Positions 1-8,868 of a stretch of 64,000 nucleotides of DNA are shown in pieces (the stretch's first letter is position 1; each line of letters opens with the position of its first letter). Source of the DNA: Mariniflexile litorale (lineage in GTDB: Bacteria; Bacteroidota; Bacteroidia; Flavobacteriales; Flavobacteriaceae); assembly GCF_031128465.2 (NCBI RefSeq), contig NZ_CP155618.1:4454501-4518500 (forward strand), written 5' to 3'. Below the pieces are notes generated by a model. It worked only from the letters and a program-made list of their open reading frames with translations. It ran no database searches and was not told where the DNA came from. Position numbers and translations under genes: made by a program.

Positions 1-639
1 TGGCAAGATGTAAATGGTGTGGAAGTTTGGAAAGAAGTAAATGATGTATATAGAGCTATGCTAAATGATTATCAATTAAAAAACCCTGTTAAACCAAGCT
101 TGTTCTTAGAAGGTTCTTATGAATATGGCACCTATCGTCATGAATGTGGATGGGTAACGCCAGTTAGAGTTCGCAGACAATTTTATCAAACATTTTTTGC
201 TGGTGGGGCTGGACATACCTATGGAGCTGCTCCTATTTGGGCCATGAGAGGCAATGAAGGTGATTATAATTGTGGCTATACTTGGCAAGAAGCCTTAAAT
301 TTCCCTGGGGCAATTCAAATAGCAAAAATTGGGAAACCATTTTTAATAGACCACAAGTGGAATGAATGGATTCCAAACGGGAATGTTATTTCTGGAGTTG
401 GTGAAAATGAAAGTTTAAAAACTGCCGTTACTACAAAATCAGGAGATATGGCATTGATTTATTTCTCTAACAACTCTAGTTGTCGTGTAAACAATGTTTT
501 GAATAAAGATGCTGAAGCATACTGGTTTTATCCTAGAAATGGAGAAATAGAGAAAGTCTCTTCTTTTAAAGATAATGAATCGAAAGCTATGGTACCTCCA
601 TCAAATTGGGAAGATGCTATATTAGTATTGAAAAATTAA
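1..639 (+). CDS. Apiosidase-like (DUF4038, GH140-type) glycoside hydrolase, C-terminal part
   Basis: The frame is open from the first base, so the gene starts left of the window; the GTG at 19 is only an internal codon. About 212 residues remain. The first half resembles the end of the DUF4038 TIM-barrel (apiosidase-like catalytic domain), with blocks LFLEGSYEYG and GGAGHTYGAAPIW. The second half resembles the small beta-sandwich 'putative collagen-binding' domain that ends these proteins (AYWFYPRNGEIE, then a WEDAILVL tail). The characterised GH140 enzyme of Bacteroides thetaiotaomicron removes apiose from rhamnogalacturonan II. The signal peptide and the first catalytic acid lie outside the window. 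A GH105 gene follows 28 bp downstream, probably in the same transcript. Family assignment is good; the exact linkage cut is inferred. Confidence 0.8.
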   Translation, partial: WQDVNGVEVWKEVNDVYRAMLNDYQLKNPVKPSLFLEGSYEYGTYRHECGWVTPVRVRRQFYQTFFAGGAGHTYGAAPIWAMRGNEGDYNCGYTWQEALNFPGAIQIAKIGKPFLIDHKWNEWIPNGNVISGVGENESLKTAVTTKSGDMALIYFSNNSSCRVNNVLNKDAEAYWFYPRNGEIEKVSSFKDNESKAMVPPSNWEDAILVLKN

Positions 640-667
640 AATCATAAAATAAAACTTAAATTCCAAT

Positions 668-2041
668 ATGAATACATTTAAATACATATTAATTGTACTT
701 TTTATAGTACCTCAAATACATTTACTTAATGCTCAAGAAAACAGCTCTAGTAGAATTCCGGAATATGAAATTCCATATGAATTCCCTGAAGTTGATAACA
801 TCAAGGAGGTTTTAAATAGAATTCGTGTTTATTATGAAGCTTCGAGTCCTCAAACTATAGTGGATGGTCAAACAGGAAAAGAAATAACCAACTTTAAAAC
901 ATTCAATTTAAATGCTGAACCATCCAAAGGTTTTTCAAGCGAATTCTCTTATACTCATGGTGTTGTACTTTCAGCTTTTGATTATATAGAGGATGTAACA
1001 GGAGATAAAGCCTTTTTCTCTAATAACATTAAATTTTATGATTATGTGCTTAAAAATTTACCATATTTTCAAAAAAATTCAAAAAAAATAACCAAAGAAA
1101 AAATTGGAAGTTGGGGCAGAATTCTAAATTTTCATGCACTTGACGACTGTGGTTCTATTAGCGCAGCAATGATTAAAACTTATTTAAAAAATAAAAATGA
1201 AAATTATTTAAAATTAATCAATCAAGCTGCCGATCATATTTCAAATAACCAATTTCGTTTAGAAAATGGCACATTAGCAAGAAACCGTCCACAATACGAA
1301 TCGGTATGGGCAGATGATATGTACATGAGTGTTCCTTTTCTAGCGAATATGGGTGTATTGACTGGTGACAACAAATATTTTGATGATGCTGTAAAACAAG
1401 TGCTTCAAATGGGCGATAAATTATATATAAAAGATAAGGAATTGTTTGACCATGGTTGGAATGTTACTTCAGGTGATTATGACCCACATTTTTACTGGGG
1501 ACGCGCAAATGGATGGGTTTTAATGTCCATGGCTGAATTGCTGAGTGTTTTACCTGATGATTACAAAGGGAGAGATGAAATTCTGCACTTATACCGTTCG
1601 ATGGTGCGTTCCTTAGCAAATTTGCAAGACGGAACAGGATTCTGGCATAATCTGTTGGATAAAAGTGATACCTATACAGAAACATCTTGTACAGCCATGT
1701 TTACTTTTGCTATTGCTAAAGGTATTAATGAAGGTTGGGTTAGTCATGTTTACGGTCCTGTGGCCCTAACAGGTTGGAACGCAACTAAAACACGCGTACT
1801 TGAAAATGGTGCCGTAGATGGTACTTGTGAAGGTACAACGTTCGCACACGACAACACTTACTATTATAATAGAGGAAAAAGCATTTATGCGACTCATGGC
1901 TATGGCCCTGTGCTTTATGCGGGTGCGGAAATGATTAAGCTATTACAAAATGACACCCTTGAAATTCAAAAAGCAAAAGATAACTCTGTGAATAGCACGT
2001 ATCATTTTATTCTAAAAAGTGAATGGCCAAATAAACACTAA
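668..2041 (+). CDS. GH105 unsaturated rhamnogalacturonyl/uronyl hydrolase
   Basis: The 457-residue secreted protein has a signal peptide ending near LLNAQ (residue 23), then an (alpha/alpha)6-barrel of GH88/GH105 type. The WADDMYM block at residues 214-220 is the family motif that carries the catalytic aspartate, and WGRANGW at 277-283 is another family signature. These enzymes hydrate the 4,5-unsaturated uronic acid that polysaccharide lyases leave on oligosaccharides, releasing it from rhamnogalacturonan or other uronides. Length is slightly above the usual 370-400 residues, because of the signal peptide and a short C-terminal tail. It sits 28 bp after the apiosidase-like gene and is followed by a strong bidirectional terminator. 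Substrate (rhamnogalacturonan versus another uronide) is not decided by sequence. Confidence 0.88.
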   Translation: MNTFKYILIVLFIVPQIHLLNAQENSSSRIPEYEIPYEFPEVDNIKEVLNRIRVYYEASSPQTIVDGQTGKEITNFKTFNLNAEPSKGFSSEFSYTHGVVLSAFDYIEDVTGDKAFFSNNIKFYDYVLKNLPYFQKNSKKITKEKIGSWGRILNFHALDDCGSISAAMIKTYLKNKNENYLKLINQAADHISNNQFRLENGTLARNRPQYESVWADDMYMSVPFLANMGVLTGDNKYFDDAVKQVLQMGDKLYIKDKELFDHGWNVTSGDYDPHFYWGRANGWVLMSMAELLSVLPDDYKGRDEILHLYRSMVRSLANLQDGTGFWHNLLDKSDTYTETSCTAMFTFAIAKGINEGWVSHVYGPVALTGWNATKTRVLENGAVDGTCEGTTFAHDNTYYYNRGKSIYATHGYGPVLYAGAEMIKLLQNDTLEIQKAKDNSVNSTYHFILKSEWPNKH

Positions 2042-2079
2042 GTTTACTAAGCCATTTTATATTTTTAGACAATCTACTA

Positions 2080-2115
2080 AAACAAAAAGCACCAATTATA
2101 TGGTGCTTTTTGTTT
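2080..2115. terminator. Bidirectional intrinsic terminator between GH105 and FGGY kinase
   Basis: A perfect 15-bp inverted repeat, AAACAAAAAGCACCA and its complement, encloses a 6-nt loop (2095-2100). The A/T-rich ends give a U-run in both directions, so it can end the rightward GH105 transcript and the leftward kinase operon. Confidence 0.88.
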
Positions 2116-3613
2116 ATTGTTTTTTATCATTAATTATTAATTGCCAACCTAAATAGGCATCATTTACAATATCATTATTTTTATTTGGGTCATAACGTTT
2201 AATCATTTCACTAGGCAATTTTGGTAGTTCTTCAAAATTTTTCCAAAGTTTTACGCCCAATCCAGAAATTAAAGCTGCTCCCCATGCTGAAACATCGGTA
2301 ATTCCCATGTTGGTTATTGGGGTTTTTAATAAATCTGCGATAAATTGCATTAAAAACTTATTGGCAGTAATACCTCCGTTTACTTTTAATTCTTTTAAAG
2401 ATGTTTTCGTTTCTTTTTCAATAGAATGAATAACATCTTTTATTTGAAATGCAATTGATTCTAAACTTGCTCTCACTAAATGCGCTTTGGTTGTTCCGAA
2501 AGTTAATCCATGAACAGAAGCTTTCCAATCTTTTTGCCAATAAGGTGCTCCCATACCACTAAAAGCTGGGATTAAATAAACACCTTCATTGTTTTCTAAC
2601 GAGGTTGCCATAGGTTCAATATCACTATAAGTGGTAAAAACATCTAATTGATTTTTCAACCATTCAATAGTAGAACCACAACTTACTATCACGCCTTCTA
2701 GAGCATAATTTACTTGGCCTTCAACACTCCATCCAATAGTGGTTAGCATACCGTTTTGAATATCTTTAGAAATATTCTCAGCATGCCATAAAATAGATGA
2801 ACCTGTACCTAAAGTGGCTTTTGCCATACCATTAGTAAAACATTCTTCACCAAAGAAAGCTGCTTGAGAATCGCCAATAATTCCTGTTATAGGAAGCGCA
2901 TTTTTAAAAGCCCCTTCAAAAGTTGAATCCCCAAAATGGTCGGATGAAAATGTAACCTCTGGCAAATTTATATTTTCTATACCAAATGTTTTCAAAAGCG
3001 ATTTATCCCATTCCAAATTATAAATATTATAGAATAAAGTTCTCGATGCGTTTGTATATTCTGATTTAAAACTTTTGTGATTAGTAAGTTTGTAAAGCAA
3101 CCAAGTATCAACCGTTCCAAAGTAGGCGTCTCCATCATGGATGGCTTTTTTTACTTTATCATTATTTTCATTAAGCCATATAACTTTTGTTGCTGAAAAA
3201 TAAGGGTCAATAGTTAAACCTGTACTCGAATTTATAGCTTTTTCTAAATTACTTTCTTTTAAACGCTCACAAACTTCAACAGATCGTTTACATTGCCAAA
3301 CTACTGCATTATGTAATGGATTTCCGTTTTTATCCCATAATACAAAAGTTTCCCGTTGGTTAGAAATACCACAAGAAACAACACTGTTTTCTTCGCCTGG
3401 AAATTGTTCGTTAAATTGATTCATACAATTTTTAACGGCGTTTATAACCGACTGATAAATCTCCATAGGATCCTGCTCTACAAAACTAGATTGGGGATAG
3501 TATGATTTTAAAGATTCAGTAGTTTTAATAACAACTTTTCCAAATTCATCAAAGATTATAGCTTTAGTACCACTCGTTCCTTGATCGATGGATAAAATAT
3601 ATGATTTAGACAT
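2114..3613 (-). CDS. FGGY-family carbohydrate kinase, glycerol-kinase-like
   Basis: The 499-residue FGGY sugar kinase transfers the ATP gamma-phosphate to a polyol or ketose. DQGTSGTKAIIFD near residue 9 is the N-terminal phosphate-binding loop. The SNQRETFVLWD and GVYLIPAFSGMGAPYW blocks resemble glycerol kinase more than xylulokinase. Length is that of GlpK. It is the last gene of the leftward operon, 38 bp after the permease and followed by a terminator. No glycerol facilitator or glycerol-3-phosphate dehydrogenase is nearby. Beside an isomerase and a split transketolase, the better reading is a ketopentose kinase; D-apulose kinase (ApsK-type) is the leading candidate and D-ribulose/D-xylulose kinase the alternative. 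The family is certain, the substrate is inferred. Confidence 0.85.
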   Translation of the reverse strand: MSKSYILSIDQGTSGTKAIIFDEFGKVVIKTTESLKSYYPQSSFVEQDPMEIYQSVINAVKNCMNQFNEQFPGEENSVVSCGISNQRETFVLWDKNGNPLHNAVVWQCKRSVEVCERLKESNLEKAINSSTGLTIDPYFSATKVIWLNENNDKVKKAIHDGDAYFGTVDTWLLYKLTNHKSFKSEYTNASRTLFYNIYNLEWDKSLLKTFGIENINLPEVTFSSDHFGDSTFEGAFKNALPITGIIGDSQAAFFGEECFTNGMAKATLGTGSSILWHAENISKDIQNGMLTTIGWSVEGQVNYALEGVIVSCGSTIEWLKNQLDVFTTYSDIEPMATSLENNEGVYLIPAFSGMGAPYWQKDWKASVHGLTFGTTKAHLVRASLESIAFQIKDVIHSIEKETKTSLKELKVNGGITANKFLMQFIADLLKTPITNMGITDVSAWGAALISGLGVKLWKNFEELPKLPSEMIKRYDPNKNNDIVNDAYLGWQLIINDKKQ

Positions 3614-3651
3614 AATAATTTTTACTTTAAATAAAGACTTTTTTTTAAAGC

Positions 3652-4623
3652 TTAGTCTTCGCTAGGGTGATTTAATCGATCCATAATTACGGCTACTAAT
3701 ATTACCAAACCTTTGATTATTTGTTGCCAAAAAGGCGATACGTTTAGCAATACCAATCCACTATTCAACACACCGATAATAAGTGCTCCTTGAACAGTTC
3801 CCATAATAGAACCTCTACCTCCAGATAGTGAAGTACCACCAATAACTACAGCCGCAATAGAATCTAATTCATAGCTCATACCAGCATTTGGTTGCGCAGA
3901 GTCTAAACGAGATGTTAGTATAATACCACCTACTGCTGCTAAAATACCAGCAATGGCATACACCCAAATTTTTATTTTATTAATGTTGATGCCTGATAGT
4001 CTGGCAGCACTTTCATTCCCACCAATAGCATAAATATGTCTACCAAATTGCGTTTTCTTAGTAACAATTACCGCAATAACCACTATAATAACAGTAATCC
4101 AAACAGGCATAGGTATCCCTAAAAACCAACCTGTTCCTATAAAATCGAAACTATCACCCAATCCAGTTATAGGGAAACCACCAGTCCATAACATGGTAGC
4201 ACCTCTTGCAATAGTTAACATAGCTAAAGTTGCCACGAACGGAGGTACTTTAAAGCGTGTAATCATCCACCCATTAAACACTCCTAGAGATCCACCAATT
4301 ACTAAACCTGCAAGTATAGCACCGAATACAGTAAACCCAATGTAGGTATTAAACGCAGGAACTTCTAAACCAAATTTTAAGAGCCCAGCAGCAACAGCAC
4401 CACTAAAAGCAAGAATAGAACCTACAGACAAGTCTATTCCTTTTGTGAGTATAACTAAGGTCATACCCACAGAGATACATACGTTTATAGATATTTGTCT
4501 TGCAATGTTCCATCCATTTTCCATGGTGAAAAACTTATCAGACATGATAGTTAAAACAATACATAGCACCAATAGTGCAATAATGGATTGAAATTTTACT
4601 AAAGTATTTTTTACATCAGCCAT
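3652..4623 (-). CDS. Sugar ABC transporter permease, RbsC-type (CUT2)
   Basis: This 323-residue inner-membrane protein has about eight to ten hydrophobic segments and matches the BPD_transp_2 family. Visible family features are the GMTLVILTKGIDLSVGS block in the second and third helices and the ARLSGIN EAA-like loop before the last helices. It would form the homodimeric channel for the periplasmic sugar bound by the lipoprotein encoded at 6927-7880. The ATPase gene lies 54 bp upstream in the operon and the kinase 38 bp downstream. Such CUT2 importers are uncommon in Bacteroidota, which mostly use symporters. The substrate is probably a pentose-like monosaccharide. Confidence 0.9.
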   Translation of the reverse strand: MADVKNTLVKFQSIIALLVLCIVLTIMSDKFFTMENGWNIARQISINVCISVGMTLVILTKGIDLSVGSILAFSGAVAAGLLKFGLEVPAFNTYIGFTVFGAILAGLVIGGSLGVFNGWMITRFKVPPFVATLAMLTIARGATMLWTGGFPITGLGDSFDFIGTGWFLGIPMPVWITVIIVVIAVIVTKKTQFGRHIYAIGGNESAARLSGININKIKIWVYAIAGILAAVGGIILTSRLDSAQPNAGMSYELDSIAAVVIGGTSLSGGRGSIMGTVQGALIIGVLNSGLVLLNVSPFWQQIIKGLVILVAVIMDRLNHPSED

Positions 4624-4677
4624 TTTAAAGTCTTATTTTGTTTTTATTGAGTGGTTTCGTTGGGTTATTTCTAATTA

Positions 4678-6198
4678 TTATATAATAGCCGCTTTCATAA
4701 TAGCTTCTTCATTGAAATTTTCTTGACTGAATTCTCCAGTGATTCTTGAATCGCTTAATACTAGAATTCTATCAGAAATAGCCATAATTTCTGGAAGTTC
4801 TGAAGAAACAACTACGAGTCCCAATCCATCTTTTGCTAAATTATTTATTAGATGATAAATCTCATTTTTTGCATTTACATCAATGCCACGTGTTGGTTCA
4901 TCTAGAAATAATATTTTTGGTGTCGTAGCAAGCCATTTAGAAAGCACTACTTTTTGTTGATTTCCACCACTCAAATTTCCTGAAAGTTGTTTCTCTGAAG
5001 GCGTTTTAATTTTAAGAGCTTCAATATATTTTTTAGATAAAAGTGCTTCAAGTTTAGAGTTTAAAAATCCACTTTTTACCACGTCGTTAATACTTGCCAT
5101 ACTAACGTTTTTTGATATTTCCATTTGTAATACCAAACCATCTTCTTTTCGGTCTTCAGGTACTAAGCCCATACCATTTTTAATGGCGTCCATTACCGAT
5201 TTGATTCGGACTTGTTTGTTTTCAATAAATACAGAACCTGACATGATATTAGCATGCAATCCAAAAAGTGTTTCTAATAATTCTGTTCTTCCTGCACCCA
5301 TTAAGCCAAATACTCCAAGAACTTCTCCCTTTTTAACACAAAAATTAATATCCTTTATTAAATAAGATGATTTACTTGTGATTTTTGGAAGCGATATATT
5401 TTCTACTCTAAGAACCTCTTCTCCAAAGGGAACAGTTTCTTTTTTATACATGTTTTTAATGTCCCTACCCACCATTAATCGGATAAGGTCGTCCTTTTTT
5501 GCATCTTGAACATTTTCTATACTTCCAACAATTTTCCCATCTCGTAAACCTATAAATCGGTCTGCAATTAAAAAAAGTTCATCTAATTTGTGAGAGATAT
5601 ATAAAATGGAAACATTGTCTTTTTTAAGCGATGCAATAATTTTAAATAGTGATTCAACCTCGGTATCTGAAATCGCCGATGTTGGTTCATCCATAATAAC
5701 CAATTTAGCTTCTTCTAATAACGCCTTGGCTATTTCTATAAGTTGTTGTTCACCTACTCTAAGTTCAGAAACCAATGTTTTAGGGTTCAAATTACAATCC
5801 AAACGAGTTAGTAGCTCTTTAGTTTTGTTGTTCATTTGTTTAGAATCTAAGATTCCGAACACATTGTGTAGTTCTCTACCTAAAAATATATTTTCAGTAA
5901 TGCTTAAATAAGGAATTAAATTTAATTCTTGATGAATAATAGCAATACCTTTTTGCATGGCATCTTTTGGGTTGCTAAAATTCACTTCTTCATTATTTAA
6001 CAGAAGCCTCCCTTCATAATCTGGATATACTCCAGATAAAATTTTCATCAATGTCGATTTTCCTGCGCCATTTTCCCCAACAATCACATTCACTTTTCCT
6101 GTATGAACGTCAAGGTTTACATCGCTTAAAGCGATAACACCTCCAAATTTCTTAGTTATATTTTTGGCTTGTAATAATATGTTTGGTTGGTTTTCCAC
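4678..6198 (-). CDS. Sugar ABC transporter ATPase, RbsA-type with two ATPase domains
   Basis: The 506-residue protein carries two fused ABC domains, as in RbsA/XylG. The first has a canonical Walker A (GENGAGKST, about 41-49), a signature region LRVGEQQ and Walker B LVIMDEPTS. The second has the degenerate P-loop GLMGAGRTE usual for this family but a full LSGGNQQ signature and ILFLDEPTRG. It would energise the RbsC-type permease. Only 4 bp separate it from the upstream DUF2291 gene, so the two are probably translationally coupled. The name rbsA would imply ribose, which the context does not support. Confidence 0.92.
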   Translation of the reverse strand: MENQPNILLQAKNITKKFGGVIALSDVNLDVHTGKVNVIVGENGAGKSTLMKILSGVYPDYEGRLLLNNEEVNFSNPKDAMQKGIAIIHQELNLIPYLSITENIFLGRELHNVFGILDSKQMNNKTKELLTRLDCNLNPKTLVSELRVGEQQLIEIAKALLEEAKLVIMDEPTSAISDTEVESLFKIIASLKKDNVSILYISHKLDELFLIADRFIGLRDGKIVGSIENVQDAKKDDLIRLMVGRDIKNMYKKETVPFGEEVLRVENISLPKITSKSSYLIKDINFCVKKGEVLGVFGLMGAGRTELLETLFGLHANIMSGSVFIENKQVRIKSVMDAIKNGMGLVPEDRKEDGLVLQMEISKNVSMASINDVVKSGFLNSKLEALLSKKYIEALKIKTPSEKQLSGNLSGGNQQKVVLSKWLATTPKILFLDEPTRGIDVNAKNEIYHLINNLAKDGLGLVVVSSELPEIMAISDRILVLSDSRITGEFSQENFNEEAIMKAAII

Positions 6199-6202
6199 GA
6201 TT

Positions 6203-6826
6203 TTAATTATTGAATTTTATAATAAGTGGAATTACTTTTAATGCTTGCAAATTAGGAGACTTGGTATTTACTTTAACGGCACCTTTAAAATATAACGTAT
6301 CACCTTCCTTTACTTTTTGTTTGAAAGGTGGAACAATAGTTTCCCTTACGATATTGTTAAGCTCAACAGAAATAGTATTGAAGTCCATCGTATTTTGAAA
6401 ACTTCCAATATCTGCTAAACCACTTCCGTCTCTAATGGCATTTCCAAAAATAAAATCGGTTGCTATTCGTATTTGTTGTTTGCTATCATCATCAATTGCT
6501 ACCAAAACATCTTCTTCTTCAATAGCAATAACTGTAGCATTGCCATCAATAATAAAATTGTAATCATTGCTAATTCCAAGTTTTTTTCCTTTTTGTTCAC
6601 AATATTTTTCCACACCTTTAGTAATATCTGCTAGAAATTCTGAAACATTAATAGCTGGGAGAGTTTCAATATTATTAGACATAAAATCGGTTGCCAAAGT
6701 TTTGGCATCAAAAACGCTGGTGCTTTGTTCTTCTTTAACTTTATCTAATGGCTCAAAATAAACAGCATTGTAAAGTGATAAAACTAAAATAACTACTATG
6801 ACGATATATTTAACTGGTTTTTTCAT
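6203..6826 (-). CDS. DUF2291 protein linked to the sugar ABC importer
   Basis: The 207-residue protein has one N-terminal membrane anchor (about residues 7-25) and a soluble, presumably periplasmic domain. It matches DUF2291, recognised by a FGNAIRDGSG block followed by a conserved F-Q segment. The family has no established biochemical role, and as I recall is encoded inside operons for CUT2 sugar importers, as here between binding protein and ATPase. A role as an assembly or substrate-delivery partner is inference. The ATPase gene starts 4 bp downstream; the binding-protein gene ends 100 bp upstream. Confidence 0.82.
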   Translation of the reverse strand: MKKPVKYIVIVVILVLSLYNAVYFEPLDKVKEEQSTSVFDAKTLATDFMSNNIETLPAINVSEFLADITKGVEKYCEQKGKKLGISNDYNFIIDGNATVIAIEEEDVLVAIDDDSKQQIRIATDFIFGNAIRDGSGLADIGSFQNTMDFNTISVELNNIVRETIVPPFKQKVKEGDTLYFKGAVKVNTKSPNLQALKVIPLIIKFNN

Positions 6827-6926
6827 GTGTTTATATATTATCTACTTTTATTGTCACATAGTCCTTCCATATAATCATTCCCTTGAATATCGAGAGTTCG
6901 TTATGGAAGTTTCATGGTTAATTATT

Positions 6927-7880
6927 TTAATTGTTAGCAATAAATTTATTAATGTTCTCTTGTGTAACAACTTCAACAGCAAGTGGTGTTTTTGCGCTAA
7001 AATCTCTTTTCCCATTTATATATTCATCGGCTAATTCAGCAGCAGTTCTAGCCATTTTCTTAGAAGATTGCATTACGGTAGCTGTTATTTTATTATCAGC
7101 TATGGCATTCATAACATCATTTTCTCCATCAAAACCAAAAATCATAACTTCTTTTTCTTTTCCAGCGGCTACTAATGCTTGATAAGCCCCCATGGCCATA
7201 GAATCATTTCCACAAAATACAGCGTTAATATCTGGATTTGATTGCATAATTGACTCCAATTTATCCATTGCTATACTTCTATCAAAATCGGCACTTTGTT
7301 GTGCAACCATTTCCAATTCAGGAAAAAGATCGACCACACTATGAAACCCTTTGGATCGGTTCCAAGTATTATTATCGCCCACCAATCCTAACAATTCAAC
7401 ATATTTTCCTTTTTTGTTAAGTTTACGAACAAAATATTCACCTAATTCCACACAACCAGAAAAACTATCTGAAATTATTTGTGAAGTTGCTGCATCTAAA
7501 GAATTTACCTCTCTATCCATGCAAAAAACAGGAACACCTGCTTTCTTTGCACGTTTAACATTCGATACGGAACCCTCTGAATCGGTTGGATTGAATAATA
7601 CAGCACTGTAACCTGCTGCAATTAAATTCTCGAAATGCTCTGCTTCTTTTGATGTATTGTTTTGTGAATCGAAAATAGTGGCTTCATAACCTAACTCTCT
7701 GGCTCGTTCTGCAGCAGATTCTGCAAAAGCAACGAACCAAGAGTTGTTTAGTGTTGAAATAACAACCGCTATTTTTTTAGGGCCATCTTCCTTTTTTGAG
7801 TTACAGCTGAATACAGTAAATATGGCTAGTAATAAAAGAATTAGATTTTGTGGTTTGAATGGTTTAGTTGGTATGCTCAT
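6927..7880 (-). CDS. Sugar-binding lipoprotein of the ABC importer (Peripla_BP_4)
   Basis: This 317-residue periplasmic binding protein of RbsB type has an N-terminal hydrophobic segment ending in TVFSC, a lipobox with Cys26, so it is probably lipidated rather than free. The mature part starts with KKIAVVISTLNNSWF, the usual first strand and ligand loop, and contains the aromatic/asparagine-rich ligand positions NNTW and GNDSMAMGAY plus the hinge GFDGEND. Of the operon genes this is the best candidate to define the imported sugar. It follows the transketolase subunits (11 bp downstream of the second) and precedes DUF2291. Binding of D-apiose is proposed from context only; ribose, xylose or another pentose remain possible. 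Confidence 0.9.
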   Translation of the reverse strand: MSIPTKPFKPQNLILLLLAIFTVFSCNSKKEDGPKKIAVVISTLNNSWFVAFAESAAERARELGYEATIFDSQNNTSKEAEHFENLIAAGYSAVLFNPTDSEGSVSNVKRAKKAGVPVFCMDREVNSLDAATSQIISDSFSGCVELGEYFVRKLNKKGKYVELLGLVGDNNTWNRSKGFHSVVDLFPELEMVAQQSADFDRSIAMDKLESIMQSNPDINAVFCGNDSMAMGAYQALVAAGKEKEVMIFGFDGENDVMNAIADNKITATVMQSSKKMARTAAELADEYINGKRDFSAKTPLAVEVVTQENINKFIANN

Positions 7881-7891
7881 AAAATCTAATT

Positions 7892-8863
7892 TTAAATATC
7901 TAACAATTCTTTACACGTTTTAAACAAACCGTCTTTCGATATGCCGTAATGGTTAAAGATTTCTACCTGAGAACCAGTAACGGTATATTCATCAGGAATT
8001 CCAACAATTTTAAATGGATTTTTAAATCCCTTTTGAAAGAGATGAGATGCACAAGCTTCTCCCAAACCACCGTTTACCATGTGTTCTTCAACAGTAATAA
8101 TTGGTCTTCCGTTTGAAGCTAATTCTTCTAATAATTTAATATCCAAAGGTTTTATAGTATGCATACTAACTACAGTCGCCTTCATATCATGTTCATCTTC
8201 AAGTTTTTTTGCAGCTAACCAAGCAGGATAAACGGTTTCACCTGTAGCAATAATTGTAATATCATTACCCTCTCTAACAACACGACCTTTACCAAACTCA
8301 AAAGTCTTATTATCTTCTTTTAAAAAAGGCATGGCTTTTTTGCCATAGCGCATGTATACAGGTTTATTGGTTTTAGCAGCTAAACGAACTGCTTGTTCTG
8401 TTTCAAAATTATCAGCTGGTGCAACGATAATGATATTGTTTATGGCACGAAGCACAGCATAATCGTGTAAACTATGGTGTGTGGTACCAAGTGCACCGTA
8501 ACTAACACCAGAGCTGATACCCACTAAAGTTACAGGGTTATCAGAATAACAAACATCATTTTTAATTTGCTCCAAGGCTCTTGCACTTAAAAAACATGCA
8601 GGAGATACTGCAAATGTTTTTTTACCTGCTGAAGCTAATCCAGCTGCTACACCCACTAAATTTTGTTCTGCAATACCTACTTCAACAATTTGATTAGGAT
8701 ACTTTTCTCCAAAAGGAACTAACTTTCCTGAACCACGTGAATCACTAGTTACTGCAATAATATTTCTATCGGTTTCAGCTAATGCTTGCAATGTTTCAGA
8801 AAAAACATCTTGATTAGCCTTACCCATTTTTAAATCCTTTTCCTCTATTTTATCTAATTCCAT
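7892..8863 (-). CDS. Transketolase subunit B (pyrimidine-binding and C-terminal domains)
   Basis: The 323-residue protein covers the second half of transketolase. The Pyr domain contains EVGIAEQN, with the catalytic glutamate that activates thiamine diphosphate, and YGALGTTHHSLHD. The C-terminal transketolase domain contains TVEEHMVNGGLGEA. It forms the enzyme with subunit A, whose gene ends 5 bp upstream. Two-subunit transketolases occur both as general enzymes and in dedicated pathways such as apulose-4-phosphate transketolase (AptAB), which moves a two-carbon unit to glyceraldehyde 3-phosphate. An alternative start is Met13 (position 8827). Placement in a sugar operon argues for a dedicated role. 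Confidence 0.9.
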   Translation of the reverse strand: MELDKIEEKDLKMGKANQDVFSETLQALAETDRNIIAVTSDSRGSGKLVPFGEKYPNQIVEVGIAEQNLVGVAAGLASAGKKTFAVSPACFLSARALEQIKNDVCYSDNPVTLVGISSGVSYGALGTTHHSLHDYAVLRAINNIIIVAPADNFETEQAVRLAAKTNKPVYMRYGKKAMPFLKEDNKTFEFGKGRVVREGNDITIIATGETVYPAWLAAKKLEDEHDMKATVVSMHTIKPLDIKLLEELASNGRPIITVEEHMVNGGLGEACASHLFQKGFKNPFKIVGIPDEYTVTGSQVEIFNHYGISKDGLFKTCKELLDI

Positions 8864-8868
8864 GATCT

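Noticed and set aside
5606-5911. 101-codon open frame opposite the ABC ATPase gene
   Set aside because: Entirely antisense to conserved ATPase motifs and without start context.
3652-7880. Calling the ABC genes rbsA/rbsC/rbsB for ribose
   Set aside because: No ribokinase or ribose pyranase is present; isomerase, kinase and transketolase point to another sugar.
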